DNA from: Ramlibacter sp.
GTDB taxonomy: Bacteria > Pseudomonadota > Gammaproteobacteria > Burkholderiales > Burkholderiaceae_C
Assembly (NCBI GenBank): GCA_013815685.1
Contig: JACDFR010000031.1
Coordinates: 1-47,713, forward strand
DNA: 47,713 bases
Direction of reading: 5' to 3'
A model generated the notes under the pieces. The model had not been told where the DNA came from. It was given only the letters and a program-made list of their open reading frames with translations, and searched no databases. The translations under genes and the position numbers were made by a program. Shown here piece by piece: positions 34,624-44,163 of the stretch (position 1 is the stretch's first letter; every line of letters begins with the position of its first letter).

Positions 34624-35636
34624 GGGACTATTGGCGCCGGTGCGGCTACGTCCTGCTGGACAGGACGGACGACGGCCATCTCGTCGTCACCGACGACTTC
34701 CTGCGCAGTCTGCTGGAGCGCCCGGAGCTGGCGCCGGTGCCCGAGTCCTGCGGCAACGAGCAGGCCCTGCACCATCGCTTGCTCGAACATCCGCGCAGCG
34801 AGGCCCGGGCGGAGGACCTCGCCGCCTTGAAAGACGAGGATGCTCGCGCCAACTACGCGATCTGGCTGCGCTTTCGCCAGCGCCTGCTCGCGCACCCCAC
34901 GCTGGAAGCGAGCTACATGGCCCTGTTCCGCGGCGAAGGCGTGGACGTGCCGCCGCTCTTCGTGCATCAGCTCACGCAGATCCTGCTGCGGCATATCCTG
35001 GGCAGCGGCGCCGACGCGATGCGGGCGCGCGCGGCGGAGATGCTTTTTCGCGTCCAGCGGATTTCGATCCAGGACGACGGCCAGGTGATGGCGGCCGACG
35101 ATGAGACCGTCGAGCGGCATGCGATCGCCGCCAACTTCGGAACGATCGGCGAGTTGCTGCGGCAGGGCGGGGCCGCATTGCGTACAGCCGAACTTGACGT
35201 CCTGCATGCCGAAAGCGCCGACCTGTACTGGGGCCGCGACGAGAGCCACGACCTGGTTATCGGCCTGAACCACGGCCAGCCCGCGCTGGATGCGTTGTGC
35301 CGTGTGCTGGAGGCCTGGGTCGGCCATTTCGTCGGTTCGCCCGCGCGCATCCAGGTGGAAAAGACGATCGACAACGACAACTGGGTCTGGCACGCGGGCC
35401 TGGACGCGCAGGCCAGTGCGGTCCTCAACGACCTGTATCAAGGCCTGGAGGTGAACGAGCCGAGCATGGCGTCGATGCTGTGCCTGTTCAGCCTGTGGTT
35501 CGATGAGCCCGGCGTGCTCCAGCACGAGCTGGCGGGCAAGCCGGTCTACCTGGCGATGGCCATGGACGATCGGAAGCGCCTGAAGCTCAAGCCGCAAAAC
35601 CTGCTGCTCAATCTTCCCCTGGCGCGCCCGTCATAA
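34620..35636 (+). CDS. Conserved hypothetical protein (DUF6352-like)
   Basis: A 338-residue soluble protein whose GTG 34620 overlaps the proA stop (GTGA). The N-terminus [20 protein letters not shown] and conserved blocks such as [14 protein letters not shown] and [15 protein letters not shown] fit, from memory, the DUF6352 family found in betaproteobacteria. No membrane helix, signal peptide or catalytic motif is visible. Tight coupling to proA may only reflect compact gene order. Function unknown. Confidence 0.75.
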   Translation: MRDYWRRCGYVLLDRTDDGHLVVTDDFLRSLLERPELAPVPESCGNEQALHHRLLEHPRSEARAEDLAALKDEDARANYAIWLRFRQRLLAHPTLEASYMALFRGEGVDVPPLFVHQLTQILLRHILGSGADAMRARAAEMLFRVQRISIQDDGQVMAADDETVERHAIAANFGTIGELLRQGGAALRTAELDVLHAESADLYWGRDESHDLVIGLNHGQPALDALCRVLEAWVGHFVGSPARIQVEKTIDNDNWVWHAGLDAQASAVLNDLYQGLEVNEPSMASMLCLFSLWFDEPGVLQHELAGKPVYLAMAMDDRKRLKLKPQNLLLNLPLARPS

Positions 35637-35721
35637 GCGGCGGGCTTGCAATCGGCGCTGCCGCCCTCAATTCCCTACAATTCCTGTCAGTTATTAAAAA
35701 ATCGCAAGGCAAGGGCGCCGC

Positions 35722-37014
35722 ATGGTTCCGCATCTCATTACGGCCCTGAACGGGCCCATCAACGAGCTCGAGCAGCGGGTGCTCGATTCGATGCCTGCGA
35801 TCGAGCGCTGGTTCCGCCTGGAGTGGATGGAACACACGCCCCCGTTCTATTGCTCGGTGGACATCCGCAATGCGGGCTTCAAGCTGGCACCGGTCGACAC
35901 CAACCTGTACCCGGGCGGCTGGAACAACCTCACGCCCGAGATGCTGCCGCTGGCCGTGCAGTCGGCCATGGCCGCGATCGAGAAGATCTGCCCGGAAGCC
36001 AAGAACCTGCTGGTGATTCCCGAGAACCACACCCGCAACACCTTCTACCTGAGCAACCTGGCCCAGCTCAAGCGAATCTTCCATATGGCCGGGCTGAATG
36101 TGCGGATCGGCTCGATCAATCCCGACATCAAGGAGCCGACCAGCATCGACCTGCCGGGCGGCGGCACGGTGCTGCTGGAGCCGGTCGTGCGCAGCAAGCG
36201 CCGGCTGGGCCTGAAGGACTTCGATCCCTGCACCATCCTGCTCAACAACGACTTGTCTTCCGGCATCCCCGGCATCCTGGAGGACATCCACGAGCAATAC
36301 CTGCTGCCGCCGCTGCACGCCGGCTGGTCGGTCAGGCGCAAGAGCAATCACTTCCAGAGCTATGAGGAAGTCTCCAAGCGCTTCGGCAAGCTGCTGGGTA
36401 TCGACCCCTGGCTGATCAACCCGATGTTCAACAAATGCGGCGAAGTCGATTTCGCCGAGGACACCGGCATGGAGTGCCTCACCACCAATGTCGACGCCCT
36501 GCTGACGAAGATCCGCAAGAAGTACAAGGAATACGGCATCAACGAAAAGCCTTTCGTCGTGGTCAAGGCGGACAACGGGACCTACGGCATGGGCATCATG
36601 ACGGTGCGTGACGTCAAGGACCTGGACCAGCTCAACCGAAAGAGCAGGAACAAGATGTCCGTGATCAAGGGCGGCCAGCAGGTCAGCGACGTCATCATCC
36701 AGGAGGGGGTGCTGACCAACGAGCGGATGAACGATGCCGTGGCCGAGCCGGTGGTGTACATGATGGACCGCTACGTCGTCGGCGGCTTCTACCGGGTCCA
36801 TGCCGAGCGTGGCGTCGACGAAAACCTGAATGCTCCCGGCTCCAGCTTTGCCCCACTGGCCTTTGCGGAGAGTACGCGCTTACCTCAACCCGGTGAGAAG
36901 CCCGGCGCCAGCGCGCCCAATCGCTTCTACATGTACGGGGTGATCGGCCGGCTTGCCATGCTGGCTGCGAGTTACGAAATGGAAGCGACAGACCCGGACG
37001 CCGAGGTTTACTGA
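35722..37014 (+). CDS. gshA: Glutamate--cysteine ligase (Acidithiobacillus/betaproteobacterial type)
   Basis: A 430-residue enzyme that joins glutamate and cysteine, the first step of glutathione synthesis. The sequence fits the GshA family of betaproteobacteria and Acidithiobacillus, distinct from the E. coli enzyme: [20 protein letters not shown] at the start, [19 protein letters not shown], and [17 protein letters not shown] in an ATP-grasp-like nucleotide region. A TACAAT -10-like element is at 35676-35681. The second enzyme, gshB, is 3.6 kb downstream with three genes in between. Confidence 0.93.
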   Translation: MVPHLITALNGPINELEQRVLDSMPAIERWFRLEWMEHTPPFYCSVDIRNAGFKLAPVDTNLYPGGWNNLTPEMLPLAVQSAMAAIEKICPEAKNLLVIPENHTRNTFYLSNLAQLKRIFHMAGLNVRIGSINPDIKEPTSIDLPGGGTVLLEPVVRSKRRLGLKDFDPCTILLNNDLSSGIPGILEDIHEQYLLPPLHAGWSVRRKSNHFQSYEEVSKRFGKLLGIDPWLINPMFNKCGEVDFAEDTGMECLTTNVDALLTKIRKKYKEYGINEKPFVVVKADNGTYGMGIMTVRDVKDLDQLNRKSRNKMSVIKGGQQVSDVIIQEGVLTNERMNDAVAEPVVYMMDRYVVGGFYRVHAERGVDENLNAPGSSFAPLAFAESTRLPQPGEKPGASAPNRFYMYGVIGRLAMLAASYEMEATDPDAEVY

Positions 37015-37145
37015 GCCTCAACAGCCGCCAGGGCTCCGCGTTGCTGCGGTGCAACATGCCAGTTTTTTGGGCACCGCTGGCGCACAATAGCGGTCCCAAG
37101 CCAACCATCCCCGCCCGGCCAGACCGTCAAGACGGGGGCTTTTCA

Positions 37146-39011
37146 GTGAAATCGAAATCCTCGCTCGCCGCGCTGACCATTGGCGCGATCGGTGTCGTCT
37201 ACGGCGACATCGGCACCAGCGTCCTGTACGCGGTGAAAGAAGTCTTCGGTTCGGGCCGTGTCCCGTTCACCACGGACAACGTCTACGGCATCCTGTCGAT
37301 CTTCTTCTGGACGCTCACCGTGATCGTTTCGATCAAATACGTGGTGCTGGTGCTGCGCGCGGACAATCACGGCGAAGGCGGGCTGATTGCCATGCTGGCC
37401 CTGGCGTCGCAGGCCGTGAAAGACAAGCCCAAGCTGCGCCAGGTTCTTCTGGCCGTGGGCATCTTCGGCACCTCGCTCTTTTATGGAGACGGCGTGATCA
37501 CCCCGGCGATCTCGGTGCTGTCCGCCGTCGAAGGGATGGAGGTGGTGTCGCCGGCGTTCAAGGACTGGGTGATTCCGCTGACCCTGGTGGTGCTGTTCTG
37601 CCTCTTCGCCGTGCAAAAGCGCGGCACTGCCGGCATCGGCAAGTTCTTCGGGCCCATCACTCTTGTATGGTTCTTCGTGATTGCGCTGCTGGGCGTCTCG
37701 CACATCCTGCGCCACCCCGAAATCCTGTCGGCGATCAGCCCCCACCATGCGCTGCTGTTCATGTTCCGCAACCCCGGCACCACCTTCGTCATCCTGGGCG
37801 CCGTGGTGCTCTGCGTGACCGGCGCCGAAGCGCTGTACGCCGACCTGGGCCACTTCGGCAAGCGCCCGATCCGCCTGGCGTGGTTCAGCGTGGCCATGCC
37901 GGCCCTGACCCTGAACTATTTCGGCCAGGGCGCCCTGCTGCTGGAGCGGCCCGAGGCGGTGAAGAACCCGTTCTACCTGATGGCGCCGGACTGGGCGCTG
38001 GTGCCGCTGGTGGTGCTGGCGACGATGGCCACGGTGATCGCCTCGCAGGCCTTGATCACGGGTGCGTTCAGCGTCACCAAGCAGGTCATCCAGCTGGGCT
38101 ACCTGCCGCGCCTTCGCATCGAGCACACCAGCGTGCGTGAGGCCGGCCAGATCTACATCCCCTTCGTCAACTGGGGCCTGTTCGTCGCCATCGTTCTGGC
38201 CGTCGTGATGTTCCGCTCCTCCAGCAACCTGGCGGCGGCCTACGGCATCGCCGTGACGCTGGACATGCTGATCACGACGATCCTGACCTTTTTCGTCATC
38301 CGCTACGGCTGGAAATACCCGCTGTGGCTGTGCGTGGCGGCGACGGGGTGGTTCTTCGTCGTGGACGTGACGTTCTTCGCCTCGAACATGCTCAAACTGT
38401 TGCGGGGCGGCTGGTTCCCGCTGATGATCGGCGGCGCCATCTTCGCGCTGATGATGACCTGGAAGCAGGGCCGGGCCATCCTCAACGAAAAGCTCAAGGC
38501 CGACGCGATCGACCTGAAGGACTTCCTGGAGGCCGTGTTCGTCAGCCCGCCGATTCGCGTCGAAGGCACGGCGGTCTTCCTGACGGCGGAGCCGGGCACG
38601 GTTCCCAACGCGATGCTGCACAACCTCAAGCACAACAAGGTGCTGCACGACCACAACCTGTTCGTGAGCGTGCAAAGCCATGAGGTGCCGTGGATCGGGA
38701 TCAACAAGCGCGTGCAGATCGAAGCGCTGGGCCACAGCTGCTGGCAGGTGATCCTGCACTACGGCTTCAAGAACGACCCGGACGTGCCGCGCGCGCTCGA
38801 GCAGATTCGCGGGCACGGCTGCGAGATCGAACGCATGACGACCAGCTACTTCCTTTCGCGCGACACCGTGATCCCCACCATCGGCGGAGGCATGGCGCCC
38901 TGGCGCGAGAAGCTGTTCGCGCAGATGCACCACAACGCCAGCGCGGCAGCCGGTTTCCTGCGGCTGCCGAACAATTCCGTCGTGGAACTCGGCTCGAAAA
39001 TCGAAATCTAG
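37146..39011 (+). CDS. kup: Kup-type potassium uptake protein
   Basis: A 621-residue K+/H+ symporter with twelve membrane helices and a C-terminal cytoplasmic domain. Signatures are [20 protein letters not shown] near the start, [14 protein letters not shown], and [23 protein letters not shown] 37146 is chosen for family length (E. coli Kup has 622). PtsN, encoded 14 kb upstream, is a known controller of potassium transport in other bacteria, but no direct link is visible here. A short GC-rich inverted repeat precedes the start. Confidence 0.95.
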   Translation: MKSKSSLAALTIGAIGVVYGDIGTSVLYAVKEVFGSGRVPFTTDNVYGILSIFFWTLTVIVSIKYVVLVLRADNHGEGGLIAMLALASQAVKDKPKLRQVLLAVGIFGTSLFYGDGVITPAISVLSAVEGMEVVSPAFKDWVIPLTLVVLFCLFAVQKRGTAGIGKFFGPITLVWFFVIALLGVSHILRHPEILSAISPHHALLFMFRNPGTTFVILGAVVLCVTGAEALYADLGHFGKRPIRLAWFSVAMPALTLNYFGQGALLLERPEAVKNPFYLMAPDWALVPLVVLATMATVIASQALITGAFSVTKQVIQLGYLPRLRIEHTSVREAGQIYIPFVNWGLFVAIVLAVVMFRSSSNLAAAYGIAVTLDMLITTILTFFVIRYGWKYPLWLCVAATGWFFVVDVTFFASNMLKLLRGGWFPLMIGGAIFALMMTWKQGRAILNEKLKADAIDLKDFLEAVFVSPPIRVEGTAVFLTAEPGTVPNAMLHNLKHNKVLHDHNLFVSVQSHEVPWIGINKRVQIEALGHSCWQVILHYGFKNDPDVPRALEQIRGHGCEIERMTTSYFLSRDTVIPTIGGGMAPWREKLFAQMHHNASAAAGFLRLPNNSVVELGSKIEI

Positions 39012-39030
39012 CAGGGCTCCAGCCTGCAGA

Positions 39031-39930
39031 ATGAAGCGCCGCTCCCTGTTGCACCTTTTGCCCGCGCTGGGCGCAGCCCGCGCGCTGGCCCAGGGCGTGG
39101 CCGTGCCCCGGCCCGCGGTGAAGGCCATCCCTTCTTCCGGCGAGCAAGTGCCCGTGGTCGGGCTGGGCACCTGGATCACCTTCAATGTGGGCAACGACAC
39201 GCAGGCCCGGGCCGGCTGCGCGCAGGTCATGCGCAACTTTTTCGAGATGGGTGGCCGGCTGGTCGATTCGTCGCCCATGTATGGTTCGTCGCAAGCCGTG
39301 GTCGGCGAGGGCCTGCAGACACTGGGCAGGCCTTCGCAGCTGTTCGCGGCCGACAAGGTCTGGACTTCCTCGGCCGGCGCGCCCCAGGCCGAGGCATCGC
39401 GCCGGCTCTGGGGCGTGCCTCGCTTCGACCTGCTGCAAGTCCACAACCTGCTGGCCTGGCAGGAGCAGCTGCCCCTGCTCCAGGCCATGAAGGCGGCCGG
39501 GCGCGTGCGCTATGTCGGTATCACGACTTCGGAGGGCCGCCGCCATCGGGAAATCGAACAGGTGATGGGCAGCCACGCCATTGATTTTGTCCAGCTCACC
39601 TACAACCCGCTCGACCGCGAAGCCGAACAGCGGTTGCTTCCGCTCGCGCTGGAGCGGCGCGTCGCCGTGCTGGCGAATCGTCCGTTCCGCGAGGGCGCGT
39701 TGCTGCGGCAGCTGCAGCGCCACCCCCTTCCCGATTGGGTCCGCGAGATCGATTGCGCCGGCTGGGCGCAGGTCGTCCTGAAATTCATCGTGTCGCATCC
39801 CGCCGTGACCTGCGCGATTCCGGCCACCAGCCGCGTCGCGCACGTGCGCGAGAACATGGCCGCAGCGGCCGGGCCGATGCCCGACGAGGGCCTGCGCAAG
39901 CGCATCGCCCAGCACATCGAAAAGCTCTGA
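39031..39930 (+). CDS. Exported aldo/keto reductase
   Basis: A 299-residue AKR-fold protein with an N-terminal export signal (MKRRSLLHLLPALGAARALA), which has an RR pair and could use the Tat or Sec route. The AKR tetrad is readable: Asp and Tyr in DSSPMYGSS, Lys in AADKVW, His in LLQVHNLL. Most AKRs are cytoplasmic, so a periplasmic one needs a pre-folded or periplasmic cofactor, which favours Tat. It starts 19 bp after kup and the next gene follows after 3 bp. Substrate unknown. Confidence 0.85.
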   Translation: MKRRSLLHLLPALGAARALAQGVAVPRPAVKAIPSSGEQVPVVGLGTWITFNVGNDTQARAGCAQVMRNFFEMGGRLVDSSPMYGSSQAVVGEGLQTLGRPSQLFAADKVWTSSAGAPQAEASRRLWGVPRFDLLQVHNLLAWQEQLPLLQAMKAAGRVRYVGITTSEGRRHREIEQVMGSHAIDFVQLTYNPLDREAEQRLLPLALERRVAVLANRPFREGALLRQLQRHPLPDWVREIDCAGWAQVVLKFIVSHPAVTCAIPATSRVAHVRENMAAAAGPMPDEGLRKRIAQHIEKL

Positions 39931-39933
39931 CCC

Positions 39934-40533
39934 ATGTCCGAGTGGTGGACCTACCGGCTCTCCGATTTCCTGATGTTCTCGCCGCGCACCTACTGGCGCC
40001 TGGTCGAGCGCTACAACGAGGAAACCTGGCCCATCCATGTCCTTGCGCTGGGCGTCGGCGCGCTGCTGCTGTGGCTGACGGCGGCCCGCAGCGAAAGGGC
40101 GAGCCGGGCCGTCCTTCCCCTGCTTGCCGGAGCCTGGCTCTGGGTTGGTTGGGCGTTTCATCTGCGCACCTACGGCGAGATCAGCCTTGGGGCGCGCTAC
40201 ATGGCTGCCGCGTTTGCGCTGCAGGCCGCGCTGCTGCTCGCACGGGGCCTGCGCCGGAGACGCGCTGACCCCGGGCGGCCGCTCACGCGCCGGCAAGCGG
40301 TGGGCTGGGCCGTAGCGGCGGCCGCCGTGTTCCTGTACCCGCTGGGGGCGCTCTTGACGGGCAGGCCCTGGACCCAGGCCGAGGTCTTCGGCGCGATGCC
40401 CGAGCCGACGGCGCTTGCCACCCTGGGCCTCCTGCCGGCCACAGGCCGGACGGGCCGCGGCGCGCTGCTCGTCATCCCGGCAGCATCGCTGGCGGCAGGC
40501 TGGATCACACTCTGGTTGATGCATGGGCAATAG
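39934..40533 (+). CDS. DUF6064-like membrane protein
   Basis: A 199-residue protein with about six hydrophobic helices. The N-terminal YRLSDFLMFSPRTYWRLVE motif followed by ETWPIHVLALG matches, from memory, the DUF6064 family of small inner-membrane proteins of unknown function. ATG 39934 is 3 bp after the aldo/keto reductase, so they are probably co-transcribed. A rho-independent terminator follows 6 bp after the stop. Confidence 0.75.
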   Translation: MSEWWTYRLSDFLMFSPRTYWRLVERYNEETWPIHVLALGVGALLLWLTAARSERASRAVLPLLAGAWLWVGWAFHLRTYGEISLGARYMAAAFALQAALLLARGLRRRRADPGRPLTRRQAVGWAVAAAAVFLYPLGALLTGRPWTQAEVFGAMPEPTALATLGLLPATGRTGRGALLVIPAASLAAGWITLWLMHGQ

Positions 40534-40539
40534 CCGCTA

Positions 40540-40560
40540 CCGGGCGCACCCGGCTTTTTT
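40540..40560 (+). terminator. Rho-independent terminator before gshB
   Basis: CCGGG at 40540-40544 pairs with CCCGG at 40549-40553 around a CGCA loop and is followed by C and six T residues. It separates the kup-reductase-membrane protein group from gshB. Confidence 0.75.
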
Positions 40561-40596
40561 GTGCAACAGTACGGGCGCCCAACAAGAACCAGCTCC

Positions 40597-41544
40597 ATGA
40601 ACATCCTGTTCGTTGCCGACCCCCTCGAAGTCTTCAAGACCTACAAGGACACCACGTTTTCAATGATGCGCGAAGCGCAGCGGCGCGGCCATCGCATCGC
40701 CGCCTGCGGCCCGCAGGACATGGGCTGGCAGTCGGGCAACCTCGTCACGGCCAGGGTACGCGAAATCACGCTGACCGGCGATGCGCAGGACTGGTTTCGT
40801 GAAACCGCAACGCCGGTCAAGGCCCTGAAGGACTACGGCGCGGTGGTTATGCGCAAGGACCCGCCGTTCGACAGCGAATACTTCTATGCCACCCACCTGC
40901 TGGAGCAGGCCGAACGCGAAGGCGCGCGGGTGTTCAACAAGCCGGCGGCCTTGCGCGACCATCCCGAGAAGCTGGCGATCATGGAGTTCGCGCAGTTCAC
41001 CAGTCCCACGCTGGTCACCCGCGATCCTGCGGCGGTGCGCGCTTTCCATGACCAGCACCGCGACATCATTCTCAAGCCGCTGGACGGCATGGGTGGCATG
41101 GGCATTTTCCGCGTGAAGGCGGATGGCCTGAACCTGGGGTCGATCACCGAAACGCTCAACAACGACGGCGCGCAGACCCTGATGGTGCAGCGCTTCGTGC
41201 CCGAGATCACGCAGGGCGACAAGCGCATCCTCGTGATCGGCGGCAAGCCCGTTCCTTTCAGCCTGGCGCGCATTCCGCAAGGAACCGAAGTGCGCGGCAA
41301 CCTCGCGGCCGGCGGCAAGGGCGTTGCCCAGCCGCTCACGGCCCGCGACCTCGAGATCGCGCAGGCCATGGGCCCTGCACTGGCCGCGCGCGGGCTGTTG
41401 CTGGTGGGGCTCGACGTCATCGGCGACTGGCTCACCGAAATCAACGTTACCAGCCCGACCTGCTTCCAGGAGATCAAGGAACAGGCCGGCTTCGATGTGC
41501 CGGCGATGTTCGTGGATGCGCTGGAGGCGGCAGTCGCGGGCTGA
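40597..41544 (+). CDS. gshB: Glutathione synthetase
   Basis: A 315-residue ATP-grasp ligase that adds glycine to gamma-glutamylcysteine. The N-terminus MNILFVADPLEVFKTYKDTT, then VMRKDPPFDSEYFYATHLLE, ILKPLDGMGGMGIF for ATP binding and WLTEINVTSPTCFQEI for the metal ligands, are diagnostic. ATG 40597 is chosen from the family N-terminus. The intervening terminator means it needs its own promoter or read-through, rather than simple co-transcription with gshA. Confidence 0.96.
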   Translation: MNILFVADPLEVFKTYKDTTFSMMREAQRRGHRIAACGPQDMGWQSGNLVTARVREITLTGDAQDWFRETATPVKALKDYGAVVMRKDPPFDSEYFYATHLLEQAEREGARVFNKPAALRDHPEKLAIMEFAQFTSPTLVTRDPAAVRAFHDQHRDIILKPLDGMGGMGIFRVKADGLNLGSITETLNNDGAQTLMVQRFVPEITQGDKRILVIGGKPVPFSLARIPQGTEVRGNLAAGGKGVAQPLTARDLEIAQAMGPALAARGLLLVGLDVIGDWLTEINVTSPTCFQEIKEQAGFDVPAMFVDALEAAVAG

Positions 41545-41554
41545 GGGCCTTCGC

Positions 41555-42319
41555 TCAGCGTCCGGCTTCGCCGTCGACGAACACCCGCAATTCCCCGGGC
41601 TGCATCCGGACCCACTCCTCGTTGGTGGTCAGCGGCGCGGTGACGACGACGGCGACGCGGTCCTGCGGCGTCGTGTTGCGCGCGAAATCGACGGCGAGGT
41701 CCTCGTCGGCCAGATGCGCGTGGGCGAAGGGGTGCTTGCGTTCCACGAAATAGAGGTTGGTGGAGCAGTGGGCCCACAGGGACTGCCCGTTCGACAGCAT
41801 GAAGTTGAAGGGGCCGTGGCGGGCGATCCGGGGGGTGAGCTCGCGCAGCGTCAGCGTGAGCTCCTGCACGCTGGGCACGCCCGCGTGTGATTTGGCCATC
41901 TCCTGCATCAGCCAGCAGAACGCCCTTTCGCTGTCGGTCGCACCGACCGGCCTGAAGCCAGCATGCAGCCGCGGATGAAAATTCTCCAGGTTGCCGTTGT
42001 GCGCGAAAACCCAGTAACGCCCCCACAGCTCCCGCACGAATGGGTGGCAGTTCTCGAGCGCGACGGCGCCCTGGGTGGCCTTACGGATATGCGCGATGAC
42101 GTTGCGGCTCTTGATCGGGTAGCGGCGGATCAGCTCGGCCACGGGGGAATCGCAAGCCGGAAGGTGGTCCACGAACTGGCGCAGGCCCGCGCCTTCGAAG
42201 AAGGCGATTCCCCAGCCGTCGGCATGGTGGTCGGTGCGCCCGCCGCGCTGCGCGAAACCGGTGAAGCTGAACGTCACATCGGTGGGCGTGTTGCAGTTCA
42301 TCCCGAGAAGCTGGCACAT
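41555..42319 (-). CDS. Class II glutamine amidotransferase (YafJ-like)
   Basis: A 254-residue Ntn-type hydrolase. The nucleophile is Cys2 exposed after Met removal (MCQLLGMN). GWGIAFF, AHIRKATQG, and FAHNGNLENF are the glutamine-site motifs seen in YafJ/EgtC-like proteins. It lacks a synthase domain, so it may deamidate a small gamma-glutamyl compound; the gene converging from the other side is gshB, but no functional link can be shown. It starts at ATG 42319, 5 bp after the CWC protein gene. Confidence 0.88.
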   Translation of the reverse strand: MCQLLGMNCNTPTDVTFSFTGFAQRGGRTDHHADGWGIAFFEGAGLRQFVDHLPACDSPVAELIRRYPIKSRNVIAHIRKATQGAVALENCHPFVRELWGRYWVFAHNGNLENFHPRLHAGFRPVGATDSERAFCWLMQEMAKSHAGVPSVQELTLTLRELTPRIARHGPFNFMLSNGQSLWAHCSTNLYFVERKHPFAHAHLADEDLAVDFARNTTPQDRVAVVVTAPLTTNEEWVRMQPGELRVFVDGEAGR

Positions 42320-42324
42320 GGCGG

Positions 42325-42561
42325 CTATTGCGGCTTTTGCGCTGCGGCGGTGGAGGCGGTGGCGCAGGCCCGGCAGATGCAGGCGATGCCACGCGCTTCG
42401 GGCGGCAAGCCGCCCAGCAGTTCACGGCTGAAATCGACCTGGGTGCACCAGCAGGGCGGCTGCTTCGCGCCGCTCTCGCGCTCGGCTTCCATGGCGCAGC
42501 GATTGGGCTGGCCGCACAGCGGGCAGCGGATGGCATCGATCGTGACCGCGGCAAGGCTCAT
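42325..42561 (-). CDS. Cysteine-rich CWC family protein
   Basis: A 78-residue protein with eight cysteines in paired motifs: CPLCGQPNRC, PPCWCTQ, and CICRAC. The CWC triplet and spacing match the cysteine-rich CWC family, probably a small zinc-binding protein. It lies 9 bp after the LysR gene and 5 bp before the amidotransferase gene, in the same direction, so the three may be one operon. Function unknown. Confidence 0.85.
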   Translation of the reverse strand: MSLAAVTIDAIRCPLCGQPNRCAMEAERESGAKQPPCWCTQVDFSRELLGGLPPEARGIACICRACATASTAAAQKPQ

Positions 42562-42570
42562 GTGCGCAGT

Positions 42571-43461
42571 CTAGGGCAAGCGGATGGCCTGCGCGAAATG
42601 CTGGTACACGGCGGCGATCCGCCGCAGGTGGCGCGACTCCGGATGGGCCAGCAGCCAGAGTTCGGATCCGCAGCCCTCGAGCGGATCGGACAGGGCCACC
42701 AGCTCTGGTTCGCAGTCGAGCATGAAAAGCGGGACGATGCCCACGCCGAGCCCGGCCTTGATGGCGTCCACCACGGCCACGATCCCGTCCACCAGATGGC
42801 GCGGCGCCAGCTTGGGCAGATGCTTTCGGCGCCACCGAACAGACGGATGCTCGGGCATCGCGTCGTCGGGTGCAATCCAGTCGTGCTGGTCCAGCGCCTT
42901 GCGCCGCCGGGGCGCCGGCATCGCCCGGCGGGTACCGACCACGAACCGTATACGGCCGAGGTGGCGGCCCACCAGGTGGTCCGGCGCCTTGGGCGTTGCG
43001 CGCAGCGCGAGGTCGGCATCGCGCCTGGTGAGGCTCATGAGCTCGTTGGCCGAGCGAAGCTCGAGCTGCAGCAAGGGGTGCTGGGCAGCCAGCGCCGGCA
43101 GGCACGGCAAGACCAGGCCGCGCAGCACCGAGTCGGTGGTGGTCAGGCGCACGCGCCCCTTGACCTGGGCGTTCGAAGCCGTTGCCGCCGCGCGCGCGGC
43201 CTCCAGCTCGGTTTCGATGCGCTCGGCGTGCGTCGCGATGGCCGCCATGGCCTCCGTGGGCAGATAGCCCTGGCGCGAGCGTTCGAACAGCCGCTGGGCC
43301 AGGTTTTTTTCGATACGCTGCACCGAACGGAACACCGTGGACGCATTCGCGCCCAGGCGAGAGGCGGCCTGGGCCAGCGTGCGCCCGCGCACAAGCGCCA
43401 GCAGCGTCTCCAGGTCCGACGCCGTCAAAGGCTTTTGCGTCGATGCAATGAGCGATTTCAT
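42571..43461 (-). CDS. LysR family transcriptional regulator
   Basis: A 296-residue regulator with an N-terminal winged helix (LAQAASRLGANASTVFRSVQ) and a C-terminal substrate-binding-like domain (RVRLTTTDSVLRGLVLPCLP, LVDGIVAVVDAIKAGLGVGI). The DNA-recognition part departs slightly from the LysR consensus (NASTVFRSVQRIEKNL). It is divergent from the gst genes with 76 bp between, the classical LysR layout, and a dyad lies in that gap. It probably regulates the GST genes and itself. Confidence 0.9.
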   Translation of the reverse strand: MKSLIASTQKPLTASDLETLLALVRGRTLAQAASRLGANASTVFRSVQRIEKNLAQRLFERSRQGYLPTEAMAAIATHAERIETELEAARAAATASNAQVKGRVRLTTTDSVLRGLVLPCLPALAAQHPLLQLELRSANELMSLTRRDADLALRATPKAPDHLVGRHLGRIRFVVGTRRAMPAPRRRKALDQHDWIAPDDAMPEHPSVRWRRKHLPKLAPRHLVDGIVAVVDAIKAGLGVGIVPLFMLDCEPELVALSDPLEGCGSELWLLAHPESRHLRRIAAVYQHFAQAIRLP

Positions 43462-43475
43462 GGCTGCCTATTTTC

Positions 43476-43491
43476 AATGCGCGGACGCAAT
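43476..43491. promoter_or_regulatory. Candidate LysR operator between lysR and gst
   Basis: AATGCG-CGGA-CGCAAT is a dyad with five of six matching arm positions, in the 76-bp gap between the divergent genes. T-N11-A type spacing is compatible with LysR binding. Confidence 0.35.
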
Positions 43492-43537
43492 CCTACAGTC
43501 CATTCCCTCGCAACTCGAAAGTCACTGGAAAAAGCCC

Positions 43538-44163
43538 ATGAAGCTCTACTACTCGCCCGGCGCCTGTTCGCTCGCGCCCCACATCGCCGCCCGGGAAGCC
43601 GGGTTCGACCTCGAATTGATCAAGGTCGACCTGGCCACTCACCAGCTTGAAGACGGGCGCGACTACTTCGCGGTCAACCCGCGCGGCTATGTACCGCTGC
43701 TCCAGCTGGAGGACGGCAGCCGCCAAACCGAAGTCGCCGCGCTGCTGCAGTACCTGGGCGAGCGGGCGCCTGGGTCCGGGCTCATGCCCGCCGCAGGGAC
43801 GGCGCAGCGCCTCGACGTGCTGGAGTGGCTCGCCTTCGTGTCGAGCGAGCTGCACAAGGTCTTCAGTCCCTGGCTGTGGCACAAGGAAACGGCGACTCAA
43901 CGCGCCGCGATTGCAAGGACAAGCTGGCCCTGCGGTTCGCCGAGCTGGACCGCCTCCTGGCACGGCGGCCATTTCTGGCCGGCGACAGTTTCACCGTGGC
44001 CGATGCCTACTGCTTCGCCATCGCAAGCTGGGCGCCGATGCTGGGCATGAGCTTGGCGGCCCATCCGCGGCTCGAGGCCTACCTCGCCCGCGTAGCCGCC
44101 CGCCCCGCGGTCCAGGCCGCCCTGCAGGCCGAAGGCCTGGACAAGCCCAGGGCGACATCATGA
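43538..44163 (+). pseudogene. gst: Beta-class glutathione S-transferase, frameshifted
   Basis: The start, MKLYYSPGACSLAPHIAARE, is a beta-class GST with Cys10 in the active site. Reading is normal to about WLWHKETA, then the expected continuation DSTRRDCKDKLALRFAELDR is found in another frame from 43894. One base is missing between 43893 and 43894. Restoring it would give a 208-residue GST of full family length, with the C-terminal helical domain (FTVADAYCFAIASWAP) intact. Either the gene is a recent pseudogene or the sequence has an error. As written, the first frame continues to 44050 with unrelated residues. The stop in the second frame overlaps the next GST start (ATGA). Confidence 0.85.

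Noticed and set aside
35640..35690. TTGCAA ... TACAAT as a gshA promoter
   Set aside because: The spacing is 24 bp, too long for a sigma-70 promoter. The TACAAT alone may still be a -10 element.
37015..37145. GC-rich inverted repeats before kup as a possible riboswitch
   Set aside because: Only short stems can be drawn; nothing matches a known potassium or c-di-AMP sensing RNA.
37143..39488. Long open frame of 781 codons antisense to kup and the reductase gene
   Set aside because: Composition is typical of a complementary-strand shadow, and it crosses a gene boundary of two well-supported genes.
41540..41560. GGGCCTTCGC at the end of gshB, resembling part of the dispersed repeat
   Set aside because: Only ten bases match, the second conserved block is missing, and the stretch reads as the gshB end plus a short hairpin.
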